Positions 33,781 through 43,408 of a stretch of DNA of 64,000 nucleotides are shown here, piece by piece (position 1 is the stretch's first letter; each line of letters starts with the position of its first letter). The stretch comes from an uncultured Pelagibacteraceae bacterium. Its GTDB lineage: Bacteria; Pseudomonadota; Alphaproteobacteria; Pelagibacterales; AG-422-B15. A program made the translations under genes and the position numbers. The stretch covers positions 1-64,000 of the forward strand of contig CACHAK010000004.1 of the NCBI GenBank assembly GCA_902577765.1, written 5' to 3'. The notes below the pieces were generated by a model that worked only from the letters and a program-made list of their open reading frames with translations, was not told where the DNA came from and did not search any database.

Positions 33781-35178
33781 ATGCCCAAATCAACTTCGAT
33801 TCCCGAAAAAAAAGATCTCCTTAATACTCTCGACGATAGAATTCTATACCCATGGCAGTATCTTGAGTATCGTGGTGAAGACAGCAGAACATTCATTGAT
33901 AAGTCAAAAGGAATTTATCTTTACGATCAAACAGGAAGACAGCTTATTGATGGTCCTGGAGGAATGTGGAATGTTAACGTAGGACATGGCGTAAAAGAAA
34001 TTGCTGATGCTGTTTATAATCAGATTACAAGAATGCCCTACGCCAGCCCATTCACGGAGTCCACTGAGATTGCATATAAATATGCTTCACGACTTGTTAA
34101 ATATGCGCCCGGTGATCTTAAAAGAGTATTTTTCACGTCCGGAGGATCTTCAGCAGTAGACTCTGCATTAAGATTTGTAATGTTTTATAATAACGTTCGT
34201 GGGTTAAGAGATAAGAAACAAATTATCTCACGTCATGATGCATATCACGGTAGTACATTTTTAGGGGCTTCATGTTCAGGTAAAGAAAGAGATAAAAACA
34301 ACTTTGATTTTGCAGATAACTTAGTTCATCATTTGTCTGCGCCAAATCCGTTTAAAAAACCAGACGATTTAAGTGATGAAGAATTCTGCGATTTAAAAGT
34401 TAAAGAGTTAGAAAATAAAATTTTAGAACTTGGTCAAGATAAGGTCGCGGCATTTATTGCAGAGCCAATCCTAGCATCAGGCGGAGTAATTGTTCCTCCT
34501 AAAGGATATCACAAAAAGACAAGAGAAATTTGTACTAAGTACGATGTTATTTATATTTCTGATGAGATAGTAACCGGATTTGGAAGGTTAGGTCATATAT
34601 TCGCTTCAGAAAATTATTTCGATTTAGAACCTGATATCATCCTTTTAGCAAAAGGGATTACTTCAGGATACGTACCTTGTGGTGCGGTTGTTATTTCTGA
34701 AAAGCTTATGTCTCAACTTGATAATAAAGAAAAAGTTATATTTTCAAATGGATTTACTGACTCGGGTCACCCAGTGAGCATGGCAGCAGCTACAGCAACA
34801 CTTGATTATATTGAAAAAAATAACCTCCTTGAACATGTACAGGAAGTCGGCCCTTATTTTCAATCTAAATTAAGTGAATTAATTGATCTACCGATTGTTG
34901 GCGATGTACGTGGTGAGGGATTAATGGCTGCTGTTGAATGTGTAATCAGTAAAGAAAAAAAAGATCCTCTGAATTTACAATACGAGATCGCTTCTCGCAT
35001 CAATTCTCATTGTCAAAATCTTGGTTTAATTGTTAGACCGCTATTTAATACGTGTGTCATGTCTCCTTCTTTGATCATCACTAAGGAACAGATAGATGAT
35101 CTCGTAAGTATACTTAGAAAAGGAATTGAGTTAGCTACAGATGACATCAAGAAAGAAGGCCTTTGGTCTGCATCTTAA
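33781..35178 (+). CDS. Class III aminotransferase
   Basis: 465 residues. PLP motifs: TSGGSSAVDSAL (phosphate), DAYHGST, SDEIVTGFGRLG (Asp261) and Schiff-base Lys291 in LAKGITSGY. It shares fold and motifs with the aminotransferase at 25643 but differs widely in sequence, so the two probably act on different amines. It heads the operon aminotransferase-Rieske-flavoprotein-PotB-PotC-PotA controlled by operator 2. No other suitable Met is near the N-terminus, and no Shine-Dalgarno sequence precedes the ATG, in keeping with leaderless translation. Confidence 0.85.
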   Translation: MPKSTSIPEKKDLLNTLDDRILYPWQYLEYRGEDSRTFIDKSKGIYLYDQTGRQLIDGPGGMWNVNVGHGVKEIADAVYNQITRMPYASPFTESTEIAYKYASRLVKYAPGDLKRVFFTSGGSSAVDSALRFVMFYNNVRGLRDKKQIISRHDAYHGSTFLGASCSGKERDKNNFDFADNLVHHLSAPNPFKKPDDLSDEEFCDLKVKELENKILELGQDKVAAFIAEPILASGGVIVPPKGYHKKTREICTKYDVIYISDEIVTGFGRLGHIFASENYFDLEPDIILLAKGITSGYVPCGAVVISEKLMSQLDNKEKVIFSNGFTDSGHPVSMAAATATLDYIEKNNLLEHVQEVGPYFQSKLSELIDLPIVGDVRGEGLMAAVECVISKEKKDPLNLQYEIASRINSHCQNLGLIVRPLFNTCVMSPSLIITKEQIDDLVSILRKGIELATDDIKKEGLWSAS

Positions 35179-35182
35179 ATAA

Positions 35183-36421
35183 ATGCTTGAGTTTAACCAT
35201 CTGCTAAAAAACTATCAGGAGGGTAAAACATTACCCCAAGACTTTTATACAGATTCGAATATTTTTTCCGAAGAGATGAAGCGAATTTATTTCAAACAGT
35301 GGTTAATGGTAGATCACATAAGTCGTATTCCTAATCCAGGTGATTATTTTGTTTTTGATGCCGAAAAGGAGTCCATCATAGTTATTAGAGGAAGAGACAA
35401 TGAAGTAAGAGCATTTTATAATGTTTGCACTCATCGAGGATCAAGAATTTGTTTAGATGAAGAGGGATCAAAAAAACTTTTAGTGTGTCCCTATCATGCT
35501 TGGAGTTTTTCAGCAGAAGGTGAGCTTAAAGCTGCACGTTTTATGCCGGAGGATTTTAAAAAAGAAGAGTGGGGTCTTAGAGAGTGCCATTTTAAAATTT
35601 ATGAAGGATTAATATTTATTAACTTATCATTAGAAGAACCAATGAATTTTGATGAATTCATTGAGCCTCTAAAAGAAATGATGGAATTTCATCAGACGAG
35701 TAAGTCAAAAATTGCGATAAGAAAAAAATATCCAACTCATGCAAATTTTAAATTAGTTCTTGAAAATTTTCAGGAGTGTTATCACTGTCCTACAGCACAT
35801 CCAGAGCTTTGTGCAGTACAGGATAAAGACTGGGTTGTCGCAATGGGTGCTGGAATAGGTACTGCACCTCAAAAAGAGACTGATGAATATCTAAATAAAA
35901 TTAAACCTTGGGTCGAGGAATGTAAAAAAAATGGAACTCCGTCTGAGGTTTATCTTGAAACAGAAGAAGGATTAAAAAAAGGCTTAAACAGATATGTTGA
36001 CAGAACTCCAATTGGAAACGGAAACTTATCACAAACCAAAGATGGAAAGCCAGCTTCTTCACTAATGGGACAGTTTAAAGATTTTGATGGAGGATTAACC
36101 CAAGTAAGCTTTAATCCATTTGGCTGTTGTTATTTCACAAATGATTTTGGCGTCATGTTTATTTTTAAACCCATCTCACTTCTAGAGTCTGAAGTGGAAC
36201 TCATATGGCTCGTAAACGAGGAAGCTGAGGAGAATAAAGACTTTAAGCCCGAGGAAGTAAGCTATATTTGGGATGTTACTACGGCGCATGATACAACAAT
36301 AATTGAAAATAACCAGGAAGGCCTTCTATCACAGTCTTTTAAACCTGGAGTTTTATCTGAAAATGAGTCAGCGGTAACTTACTTTTATAATTGGTATTTT
36401 ACCAACATGCAGTTACCATAA
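35183..36421 (+). CDS. Rieske non-heme iron oxygenase, alpha subunit
   Basis: 412 residues. The Rieske [2Fe-2S] ligands are Cys82-x-His84 and Cys102-x2-His105 (VCTHRG and CPYHAW). The mononuclear iron site is ENFQECYHCPTAHPEL, with His201, His206 and probably Asp370, and Glu198 before them. The type resembles monooxygenases acting on quaternary or methylated amines (GbcA, CntA, stachydrine demethylase). Such enzymes need a reductase, but none is encoded in this window. It is four bases after the aminotransferase. Exact substrate unknown; N-demethylation or C-hydroxylation of an amine is inferred. Confidence 0.87.
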   Translation: MLEFNHLLKNYQEGKTLPQDFYTDSNIFSEEMKRIYFKQWLMVDHISRIPNPGDYFVFDAEKESIIVIRGRDNEVRAFYNVCTHRGSRICLDEEGSKKLLVCPYHAWSFSAEGELKAARFMPEDFKKEEWGLRECHFKIYEGLIFINLSLEEPMNFDEFIEPLKEMMEFHQTSKSKIAIRKKYPTHANFKLVLENFQECYHCPTAHPELCAVQDKDWVVAMGAGIGTAPQKETDEYLNKIKPWVEECKKNGTPSEVYLETEEGLKKGLNRYVDRTPIGNGNLSQTKDGKPASSLMGQFKDFDGGLTQVSFNPFGCCYFTNDFGVMFIFKPISLLESEVELIWLVNEEAEENKDFKPEEVSYIWDVTTAHDTTIIENNQEGLLSQSFKPGVLSENESAVTYFYNWYFTNMQLP

Positions 36422-36438
36422 TCTCTAAGCGAGAGAGT

Positions 36439-37794
36439 ATGAAGCAACTTTATAACAAAGATATTTATGACGTTAATAAGCCAGTAAAAAGTTATTGGGA
36501 AAAAGTCAGTCAAATAGAACAAGACAAATATCCTAAGCTCACAACTGATGAAAGCTGTGATGTTTGTGTAATAGGTGGCGGCTTTACTGGAATAAGTACA
36601 GCTTATCACATTGCAAAAAATTACAGCGGTGACGTAAGATTACTAGAGGCAGGGCATTTTGGATTTGCAAGCAGTGCAAGGAATGCTGGCTTTTGTTGTT
36701 TGCCTGCAACAAAACTATCGGTCAACCAACTGATTGCAAAGTTTGGCCTGGATGAAACAAAGAAATTTTTTTCTTCTCAAATTGAAGGTGTTGAACTTTT
36801 ATCCTCACTTATTTCGGAAAATAATATTGAATGTGAAAAAACTGGCACAGGCAATCTAGATGTTGCTCATCACCCTGATAGCAGTGAGGAACTAAAGGAG
36901 TGGGGCAATGATCTTAAAGAATATTTTGGCATTAACACCAAGTGGATACCCAAAGAGGAGTTTGATGAAGTTGGACATCAATCAACAGAACAATTTGGAG
37001 CTGTTTTTACTGAAGCAGGATTTGCAATGAACCCAATGGCTTTTATGAATGGTTTTGCATCAGCAACTGTAGATGTGGGAGCGAAACTTCATAGTTTTTC
37101 TAGAGTGAAAAAATGGGAAAGAAACGGTTCACATAAATTAATTACAGATAGTGGGTCGATTACTGCAAATAAGGTTGTTGTTGCAACAAATGGATACACA
37201 GATGAGTCTCTTCATCCAAGTTTTGCAAATAGAATGATGCCTGTTTTATCTAATATAATTGTTACTAGAGAGATGTCAGAAGATGAATTTAATCTACAAA
37301 ACTATAAAACCCTTAATCCAATCTGCAACTCTAGAGAGATCTTGTATTATTATAGAAGAATGCCTTCAAACAGGATGCTATTTGGAACAAGAGGTGACAC
37401 CTACGGTGATGAAAAGAGCGCAGAGAGAATGCAAGAATTCATGACAAAAAAATTTCGCGGGGTATTCCCAAATTGGGACGAGGTCGATATTGATCATTAT
37501 TGGAGAGGCACCGTTGTTATGACACGTGACTTTGTTCCGGCATTTGGTGCATTAGAAGAAGATAAGTCTGTATATTTTTCATACGGCTATCAAGCTAATG
37601 GTAATAATACAACTGTGTATTGTGGTAAAAAATTAGCTGAAATGATTTACGAGTCAAATAGTGGAGAGACAAACATTTCAAAAGTCTATCAGGGCCTTTC
37701 ACCTAAAATCCCATTTGGATTTTTAAGACTTTGGTATTTAAGATTATATTTGTGGTATGCTAATCTCACGGATAGAAGCAAAAAAGAAATATAA
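36439..37794 (+). CDS. PuuB-like FAD-dependent amine oxidoreductase (DAO fold)
   Basis: 451 residues from ATG 36439, which has GAGAGAG (36431-36437) upstream; the frame is open from 36391 but that lies in the Rieske gene. The dinucleotide motif is VIGGGFTGISTAYHIA (Gly46-Gly51). FASSARNAGFCC and a C-terminal GYQANGNN follow, typical of gamma-glutamylputrescine oxidases and related amine oxidases. PuuB oxidises the amine of gamma-glutamylputrescine to an aldehyde. Co-occurrence with PuuA- and PuuD-like genes supports this general role; the exact amine is unknown. Confidence 0.85.
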   Translation: MKQLYNKDIYDVNKPVKSYWEKVSQIEQDKYPKLTTDESCDVCVIGGGFTGISTAYHIAKNYSGDVRLLEAGHFGFASSARNAGFCCLPATKLSVNQLIAKFGLDETKKFFSSQIEGVELLSSLISENNIECEKTGTGNLDVAHHPDSSEELKEWGNDLKEYFGINTKWIPKEEFDEVGHQSTEQFGAVFTEAGFAMNPMAFMNGFASATVDVGAKLHSFSRVKKWERNGSHKLITDSGSITANKVVVATNGYTDESLHPSFANRMMPVLSNIIVTREMSEDEFNLQNYKTLNPICNSREILYYYRRMPSNRMLFGTRGDTYGDEKSAERMQEFMTKKFRGVFPNWDEVDIDHYWRGTVVMTRDFVPAFGALEEDKSVYFSYGYQANGNNTTVYCGKKLAEMIYESNSGETNISKVYQGLSPKIPFGFLRLWYLRLYLWYANLTDRSKKEI

Positions 37795-37831
37795 ATTGCA
37801 TCTATTATTTATATAAATTAAAATTTTTCTT

Positions 37832-38716
37832 ATGTTTCAAGCTTGGCGAAATTTATACTCTAAGAGTGATAATGCAAAAGCATATTCATTACTGTCTCCT
37901 GCATTATTTTTAATAATTCTCGTAATGCTTATTCCTATGGCTTTAATGCTGAGTTTTAGTTCTTTTACACAAGTAAGCATGATGGAGATTGATTTCACTC
38001 CAACATTTCAGCGATACATTGACTTTTTTGAAAAAAGTTTGCTTGTCTCACTTCTCATTAAGTCGGTTAAAATATCATTTATCGTAACACTGATCACTCT
38101 TCTAACAGCTTACCCTGTATGCTATTACATCGCTTTTTATGTGAAAAAAAACAAAATGTTATGGTTAGTTTTATTAACCTTACCTTTTTGGACTTCATAC
38201 CTATTAAGAGTATTTTCTTGGAAAATCATACTGGGCACTAAAGGAGTTTTCAATTCAACATTATTAGGCGCAGGCATTATTAGTGAGCCTCTTACATTTC
38301 TTATGTACTCGGAGGAAGCTGTTATTATTACTCTAACACATGCTTGGGCAGCATTTGCTTTATTACCACTTTACGTGTCTCTTGAGAAAATAGACTTTTC
38401 ATATATTGAAGCTGCAAGAGATCTCGGTTTATCAAAATTTGAAGTATTTTGGAAAGTGACATTTCCTCTATCCTTACCAGGTGTCATTGGTGCGATTTTA
38501 ATAATATTTATTCCAACTGTAGGTGATTATGTAACGCCTGCCTTAATTGGGGGTACTGAAGGAAGAATGTTATCAAATATGATCCAAGCTTATTTCGGAA
38601 AAATAAACAATATACCACTTGGAGCGGCATCAGCCACAATCATGCTGACGACCGTTATTCTCATAACAGCAATTGTCTCATACACAACAAAAAGACTTAC
38701 ACAGAGGCTTTCTTAA
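37832..38716 (+). CDS. potB: Polyamine-type ABC transporter permease PotB
   Basis: 294 residues with six membrane helices. The EAA coupling motif is EAARDLGLSKFEVFWKVTFP, and the N-terminal LSPALFLIILVMLIPMALM fits PotB. It forms the inner-membrane pore with PotC. A 37-base gap from the flavoprotein gene holds no hairpin, so it is probably in the same operon. Specificity for putrescine, spermidine or other amines, or for related quaternary compounds, is not clear from sequence. Confidence 0.9.
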   Translation: MFQAWRNLYSKSDNAKAYSLLSPALFLIILVMLIPMALMLSFSSFTQVSMMEIDFTPTFQRYIDFFEKSLLVSLLIKSVKISFIVTLITLLTAYPVCYYIAFYVKKNKMLWLVLLTLPFWTSYLLRVFSWKIILGTKGVFNSTLLGAGIISEPLTFLMYSEEAVIITLTHAWAAFALLPLYVSLEKIDFSYIEAARDLGLSKFEVFWKVTFPLSLPGVIGAILIIFIPTVGDYVTPALIGGTEGRMLSNMIQAYFGKINNIPLGAASATIMLTTVILITAIVSYTTKRLTQRLS

Positions 38717-38719
38717 ATC

Positions 38720-39529
38720 ATGAATGAAAAAAACAATTCACTGCTAGTTTACACATTAATATATTTTGGTTTTCTCTATATACCGGTTCTTTTTTTACCG
38801 ATTTTCAGTTTTAATGATGCAAATTATATGTCATTTCCATTAGCAGGATTTACCACAGATCATTATGAGGAAATGTGGTCAAAGCGGAACTTACATAAAG
38901 CTTTATGGGCGAGCGTTAAGGTTGGTGTTGTTGCAAGCGTTGTAAGTACAGCAATTGCACTTCTCGCTGCAAAGGCATTTGTTAGATATAAATTTAGGGG
39001 TCAGAATGTTTCTTACGGAGCCATAATGATGCCGTTTTTAATACCAGAAATTATTTTAGCAGTATCAATATTAATTATATGGATCAACCTAGGTTTTCCA
39101 TTGGGTCTGGTTCCAGTAACTATAGGACACATATTGTTTTGTACTCCATTTGCAATGTTGATATTGATTGCGCGAATAGAAGGTTTTGACTTTTCTTTAG
39201 AAGAAGCTTCACGTGATTTAGGGGAAAATGCATGGGGAACTTTTTATAGAGTATCACTTCCTTTATATTTGCCAGGTATAATAGCAGCTTTATTGTTAAG
39301 CTTTATTATATCCTTTGATGAATTTATTCTGGCATTCTTTTTATCTGGCAGTGATGCAACTTTACCAATGTATATGTGGAATCAAATGCGATTTGTAAAA
39401 AAACTCCCACATGTACTTGCTTTGGGGGCAGTAATAATTGTGTTTACTACTTTTATTGTTTTGTTAGCATTCTGGCTGAGAAATGTTGGACAAGGCAAAG
39501 AGAAACAGGACATAGCTATTAAATTATAA
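38720..39529 (+). CDS. potC: Polyamine-type ABC transporter permease PotC
   Basis: 269 residues, six helices, EAA motif EEASRDLGENAWGTFYRVSLP. LLSFIISFDEFILAFFLSG is the typical PotC/PotI segment. It pairs with PotB as the transport pore. It begins three bases after potB and ends five bases before potA. The separately transcribed binding protein is 1.1 kb downstream on the other strand. Confidence 0.9.
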   Translation: MNEKNNSLLVYTLIYFGFLYIPVLFLPIFSFNDANYMSFPLAGFTTDHYEEMWSKRNLHKALWASVKVGVVASVVSTAIALLAAKAFVRYKFRGQNVSYGAIMMPFLIPEIILAVSILIIWINLGFPLGLVPVTIGHILFCTPFAMLILIARIEGFDFSLEEASRDLGENAWGTFYRVSLPLYLPGIIAALLLSFIISFDEFILAFFLSGSDATLPMYMWNQMRFVKKLPHVLALGAVIIVFTTFIVLLAFWLRNVGQGKEKQDIAIKL

Positions 39530-39534
39530 AAAAT

Positions 39535-40617
39535 ATGAACGAAAATTTTATTCAGATAAACGGAATTTCAAAACATTTTGGAAATGTCAAAGCAGTTGAT
39601 GACGTCTCTTTTTCAATTAAAGAAGGAGAGTTCTTTTCTTTGTTGGGTCCATCAGGATGTGGAAAGACAACTTTACTCCGATTGTTAGCAGGATTTGAAT
39701 ATCCAACAAACGGTAATTTATTAATCGATGGCAGTGATATCACTGCATTGCCTCCTGATAAAAGACCTACAAATATGGTATTTCAAAACTATGCCATATT
39801 TCCTCACATTAATGTTGAGCAAAATATAAAATTTGGATTAAGAAAACTTGGTTTGACTGATGACGAAATTAAAAAAAGAGTTAATGATGTTTTAGCCCTT
39901 GTAAAGCTTGAGGGTTATGAGGAAAGATTCAGTGGCCAATTATCTGGTGGGCAAAGACAGCGTGTTGCGTTAGCAAGAGCTCTAGTTAGACAACCAAAAG
40001 TTCTTTTATTGGATGAGCCTCTTGGAGCATTAGATAAAAAATTAAGAGACGAAATGCAACTTGAATTGAGAACGCTACAGAAAGAAATTGGAATTACCTT
40101 TGTATTTGTTACTCATGATCAACAAGAAGCTATAAGCATGTCTGATAGAGTTGCTGTTATGAGTGAAGGCAAGATACAACAACTTTCTGCTCCAAATGAA
40201 CTTTATAAGAACCCAGAAAATATTTTTGTAAGTGATTTCATTGGAGAAACAAACTTTTTAAAAGCATCTACAAGGTCAAAAGATGGCGATCACATCAATG
40301 TTGCGATTGAAGATCTTGGTGATTTCAAAGTAAAGAATAACCTAAATATTCCAGAGAATTCGTCTGATGTTGTTTGTAGTGTTCGACCAGAGTCAATGAT
40401 GATTTCTAGAGATAAATCTGATTGGGATATTTGCTTAGAAGCAAAAATAAATCAGACTTCTTACTTAGGAGAAATGACAAGATTTTATGTTGAGGTATCA
40501 GGAATAAACAAAGTAATAACTGTATCATCCCAGCACTTTGATAATCAGTCATTTGAGAACAATACTTGTTTTATAAGTATCAGTTTAGAAGATATTAGCT
40601 TACTGCAAAAAAAATAG
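39535..40617 (+). CDS. potA: Polyamine-type ABC transporter ATPase PotA
   Basis: 360 residues. Walker A GPSGCGKTT, signature LSGGQRQRVALARAL, Walker B VLLLDEPLGALD and switch VTHDQQEA are intact. The C-terminal part (about 245-360) is a TOBE-type regulatory region. It energises PotBC. It ends the six-gene operon; the only hairpin after it has its T tract on the other strand and serves potD, so transcription may run some way antisense into potD. Confidence 0.93.
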   Translation: MNENFIQINGISKHFGNVKAVDDVSFSIKEGEFFSLLGPSGCGKTTLLRLLAGFEYPTNGNLLIDGSDITALPPDKRPTNMVFQNYAIFPHINVEQNIKFGLRKLGLTDDEIKKRVNDVLALVKLEGYEERFSGQLSGGQRQRVALARALVRQPKVLLLDEPLGALDKKLRDEMQLELRTLQKEIGITFVFVTHDQQEAISMSDRVAVMSEGKIQQLSAPNELYKNPENIFVSDFIGETNFLKASTRSKDGDHINVAIEDLGDFKVKNNLNIPENSSDVVCSVRPESMMISRDKSDWDICLEAKINQTSYLGEMTRFYVEVSGINKVITVSSQHFDNQSFENNTCFISISLEDISLLQKK

Positions 40618-40645
40618 CCTGCTCTCAATAAGAGAACAGGCTATT
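40613..40645 (-). terminator. Terminator of potD
   Basis: AATAGCCTGCTCTC (40613-40626) pairs with GAGAACAGGCTATT (40632-40645), 14 positions with one mismatch. The run of A at 40607-40614 on the + strand reads as a T tract for minus-strand transcription, so it terminates potD, with its distal arm inside the potA end. Confidence 0.72.
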
Positions 40646-40666
40646 AATGATTTCACAAATTTAAGA

Positions 40667-41791
40667 TTAACCGCCAGCAGTCATTTCTGCCCACTGAGCT
40701 TCCATGTAATCCGTTACATCATCTGGTGGCATTACTGAGAACGCACCATTCGCTAAGTGTTCAGCTGGGTTTGGAGCAACTCCTCTTTCAGCTAACTCAT
40801 CTGCGGTAAGTGAGCCAAAGCCTTTTTGGTTAGAGTGTCCATATCCCCATTCGCTTAATAGATAAGCTGAAGTTTCGGCACTAGTTGCAGCGTTAATCAT
40901 GTCATAAGCAACATCTAGATTTGCACCTGTCGCAATTGCAAGTCCGCATGCCCATGTCATAGTTCCTTCAACAGGACGCATCATCGGGTAACCAGTCTCC
41001 CATGATGTTTCATTCCAACAAATTGAAGCCCAGACCTCTTCGTTTCCAATTGCTTCAGCAATAGAAGCAGAGTCAGCGAAGAATGTTCTAATGTTTCCAT
41101 TATCTCTGAGTTCACGGAACTTATTGATACCTTGATCAATAGCCGCTTTATTTAATTGGTTAATGTCCTTAATGTCTGTTCCTAGATAATGCATCATCAA
41201 GAATAAACTATCTGCAGCACTATCAAGTACTCCAACTTTACCTTTCATTCTTGGATCTTCTAAAAGATATAGACTTTCATTACCTGGTTGCATCCAAGTG
41301 ACTTTATCAGTGTTGTACACAATACTTGTGTCTCCCCAGTCAACCGGTGCAAAATAGTTTTGTCCGTTAACTATACCACTTGGTAAGTCTCTAACTTCTG
41401 GGAACATATCTCCCCAGTTTTCTAATCTTGATGTGTCAAGTGGCTGAATAACACCAGCTCTTACCCATCGTGCAATTTCACCTTGGCAAGGCCAAGCAAC
41501 ATCAACTTCAAAACCAGCTTTTAATTTTTGAAGACCTTCTTCTGCATCTCCAAAAGTTGAATATTCTGGTGACCCGTGAGCTTCAACATATGGTCCAAAT
41601 AGACCATCGTCATCATAACCGCCCCAAACAAAAGCACGTCCAGTAGATGCAAATGCATTAGTAGCAGGAACAAGACCGGATGTTAAACCTAGAACACCAG
41701 CTGCACCCATACCCTTTACAAAAGACCTACGACTTACCTTGCCTTCTCGCAAGTTATCAATGAACTTTTTAGTTACATCGTATTTTGGCAT
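40667..41791 (-). CDS. potD: Polyamine-type ABC transporter binding protein PotD, Tat-exported
   Basis: 374 residues. The N-terminal GKVSRRSFVKG followed by a hydrophobic stretch and AFA is a twin-arginine signal, indicating folded export to the periplasm. The mature part is a type II binding protein of the PotD/PotF kind (FVWGGYDDDGLFGPYVEAH). It would capture the amine for PotABC. AGGA at suitable distance serves as ribosome binding site, and a near-consensus promoter (TTGACC-N16-TACAAT) allows high expression independently of operator 2. No palindrome of the operator type is at this promoter. Confidence 0.9.
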   Translation of the reverse strand: MPKYDVTKKFIDNLREGKVSRRSFVKGMGAAGVLGLTSGLVPATNAFASTGRAFVWGGYDDDGLFGPYVEAHGSPEYSTFGDAEEGLQKLKAGFEVDVAWPCQGEIARWVRAGVIQPLDTSRLENWGDMFPEVRDLPSGIVNGQNYFAPVDWGDTSIVYNTDKVTWMQPGNESLYLLEDPRMKGKVGVLDSAADSLFLMMHYLGTDIKDINQLNKAAIDQGINKFRELRDNGNIRTFFADSASIAEAIGNEEVWASICWNETSWETGYPMMRPVEGTMTWACGLAIATGANLDVAYDMINAATSAETSAYLLSEWGYGHSNQKGFGSLTADELAERGVAPNPAEHLANGAFSVMPPDDVTDYMEAQWAEMTAGG

Positions 41792-41826
41792 AATTAATTA
41801 TCCTTTTTTTTGTTTAATCTGAAAAA

Positions 41827-41854
41827 ATTGTACACCTCTGGATAAACTGGTCAA
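41827..41854 (-). promoter_or_regulatory. Strong promoter of potD
   Basis: Read on the minus strand: TTGACC (41854-41849), 16-base spacer, TACAAT (41832-41827). Both hexamers are 5/6 to consensus. It sits between the amidase stop (41862) and the potD ATG. Confidence 0.65.
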
Positions 41855-41861
41855 TACTATA

Positions 41862-43355
41862 TCAATCAAAAACTGGCCGATTTTTGGCATTATTTAGCCA
41901 TGGATCCACGATTTCGTAGTTGTATCCTCCTTGAAATACTAGTTCATCACTGTAGGAGCGTGAAATAATCTGAATGCCAGTAGGCACTTGATTTGAACTA
42001 AAGCCAGAGGGTACGGAAAGGACTGGCAGTTTACCCAACATATTGAATGGGTGAGACATGCACCATGCAAAGTCAGCACATTCTTGTTCTTTTCCATTAA
42101 TAATGATGCGTTCGTTAACTATATCAATATCTGCTTTGATTGCCGGTAAGGCATTGGTAGGGCAAATAAATAAATCATATTTTTCCAATATTGGACCAAT
42201 TTCTTCATACATTTTTCCAGTCACCACTGCACTTTCTTCAACGCCATAACCCAAGTGAGCACCAATTTGTTCGTGATAAATTTTTTTTTTATTTTTTAAG
42301 GAGTCAATGTGCATTTCAGTAACACCGCTGAACATTTTTGTGTAATCACTCAGCTGTTCTTTTTCAGAATCTGAAAGCTCAGAAATTTCTTTATAAAAAG
42401 AATTTGCATAATGACTAAAGCAAACCGAATTTACTTCATCTTTATTCCAATTAAGTTTCACCTCTGTGACCTGACATCCAAGACTTTCAAATTTTTTTAA
42501 TGCTGTCAGCGTGTTCTGTTCTACTTCTTTATCAATCTCAAAAAATCCTAAGTCCATTGAATAAGCTATTTTCCAATTTTTAATATTTTCGTAATTTAAT
42601 GGTAAAGTTTTTTTTGGACGTAAAGATGTTATGTCTTTTTGGTTTGGTCCACACATAATGTTTTGCATCATTGCAGTATCAACCACTGTTCTTGCGAGTG
42701 GTCCTGTTACACAGTAAGGGTCATGATTGAATGGATAACTTTGAGCATTTCTTCCATGAGGTGGCTTGTATCCAACTACTCCACATGCGCCTGCTGGTAT
42801 TCTTATTGAACCTCCAATGTCACTTCCTGTTGTCAACATTGCACAACCTGAAGCTAATGCAGCCGCACTGCCTCCACTTGATCCACCAGGTGTCATATCT
42901 AAGTTCCAAGGGTTTCTTGTTACGCCATTTAGTTTTGAGTGACAAAAAGAAGTGAGAGAAAATTCTGGATTGGTTGTGCGACCGTGAAGTATCGCGCCAG
43001 AATTGACGATTGTTTCAACATCAATATCAGTTTTCTGTGCAATATTATTCTTGAGAAGTAAGCAACCATTACGATTTGGTTGTCCTTTTATATTCACTTC
43101 GTCTTTTATTGCTAAAGGTAATCCTTCAAGAGGCAGAACATCATTATTATTGAAAAATTTTTTCTCAGACTCTTTTGCAAGTTCTATAGACTTATCAAAA
43201 TCAAGATAATTAAAAGCATTTATCTTAGGATTAACTGTTTCTATTCTTTTAATTACAGCCGACAGGACTTCAACTGGAGATAATTTTTTTTCTTTATACT
43301 TCTGTAATGTATCCGAGGCGGATAAATAACAAATTTCAATATCAGTATCATTCAT
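41862..43355 (-). CDS. Amidase-signature family hydrolase
   Basis: 497 residues. The Ser-cisSer-Lys triad is Lys84 (AIKDEV), Ser159 (PGGSSGGS) and Ser183 (SDIGGSIR), with the same spacing as GatA (75 and 24). No gatB or gatC is near, so it is not the tRNA amidotransferase subunit. Amidase-signature enzymes hydrolyse amides of many kinds. In this island it may cleave an amide or N-acyl/gamma-glutamyl derivative of an amine, which is inference. It is upstream of potD on the same strand and divergent from the Rieske-less protein gene. Confidence 0.87.
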   Translation of the reverse strand: MNDTDIEICYLSASDTLQKYKEKKLSPVEVLSAVIKRIETVNPKINAFNYLDFDKSIELAKESEKKFFNNNDVLPLEGLPLAIKDEVNIKGQPNRNGCLLLKNNIAQKTDIDVETIVNSGAILHGRTTNPEFSLTSFCHSKLNGVTRNPWNLDMTPGGSSGGSAAALASGCAMLTTGSDIGGSIRIPAGACGVVGYKPPHGRNAQSYPFNHDPYCVTGPLARTVVDTAMMQNIMCGPNQKDITSLRPKKTLPLNYENIKNWKIAYSMDLGFFEIDKEVEQNTLTALKKFESLGCQVTEVKLNWNKDEVNSVCFSHYANSFYKEISELSDSEKEQLSDYTKMFSGVTEMHIDSLKNKKKIYHEQIGAHLGYGVEESAVVTGKMYEEIGPILEKYDLFICPTNALPAIKADIDIVNERIIINGKEQECADFAWCMSHPFNMLGKLPVLSVPSGFSSNQVPTGIQIISRSYSDELVFQGGYNYEIVDPWLNNAKNRPVFD

Positions 43356-43408
43356 GATGATTTATTTATTTAAATTTAACAATTATTAAAATATATTGAA
43401 AATTATCT

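Noticed and set aside
41862-43355. GatA subunit of the tRNA amidotransferase
   Set aside because: No gatB or gatC nearby, and divergent from GatA outside the triad.
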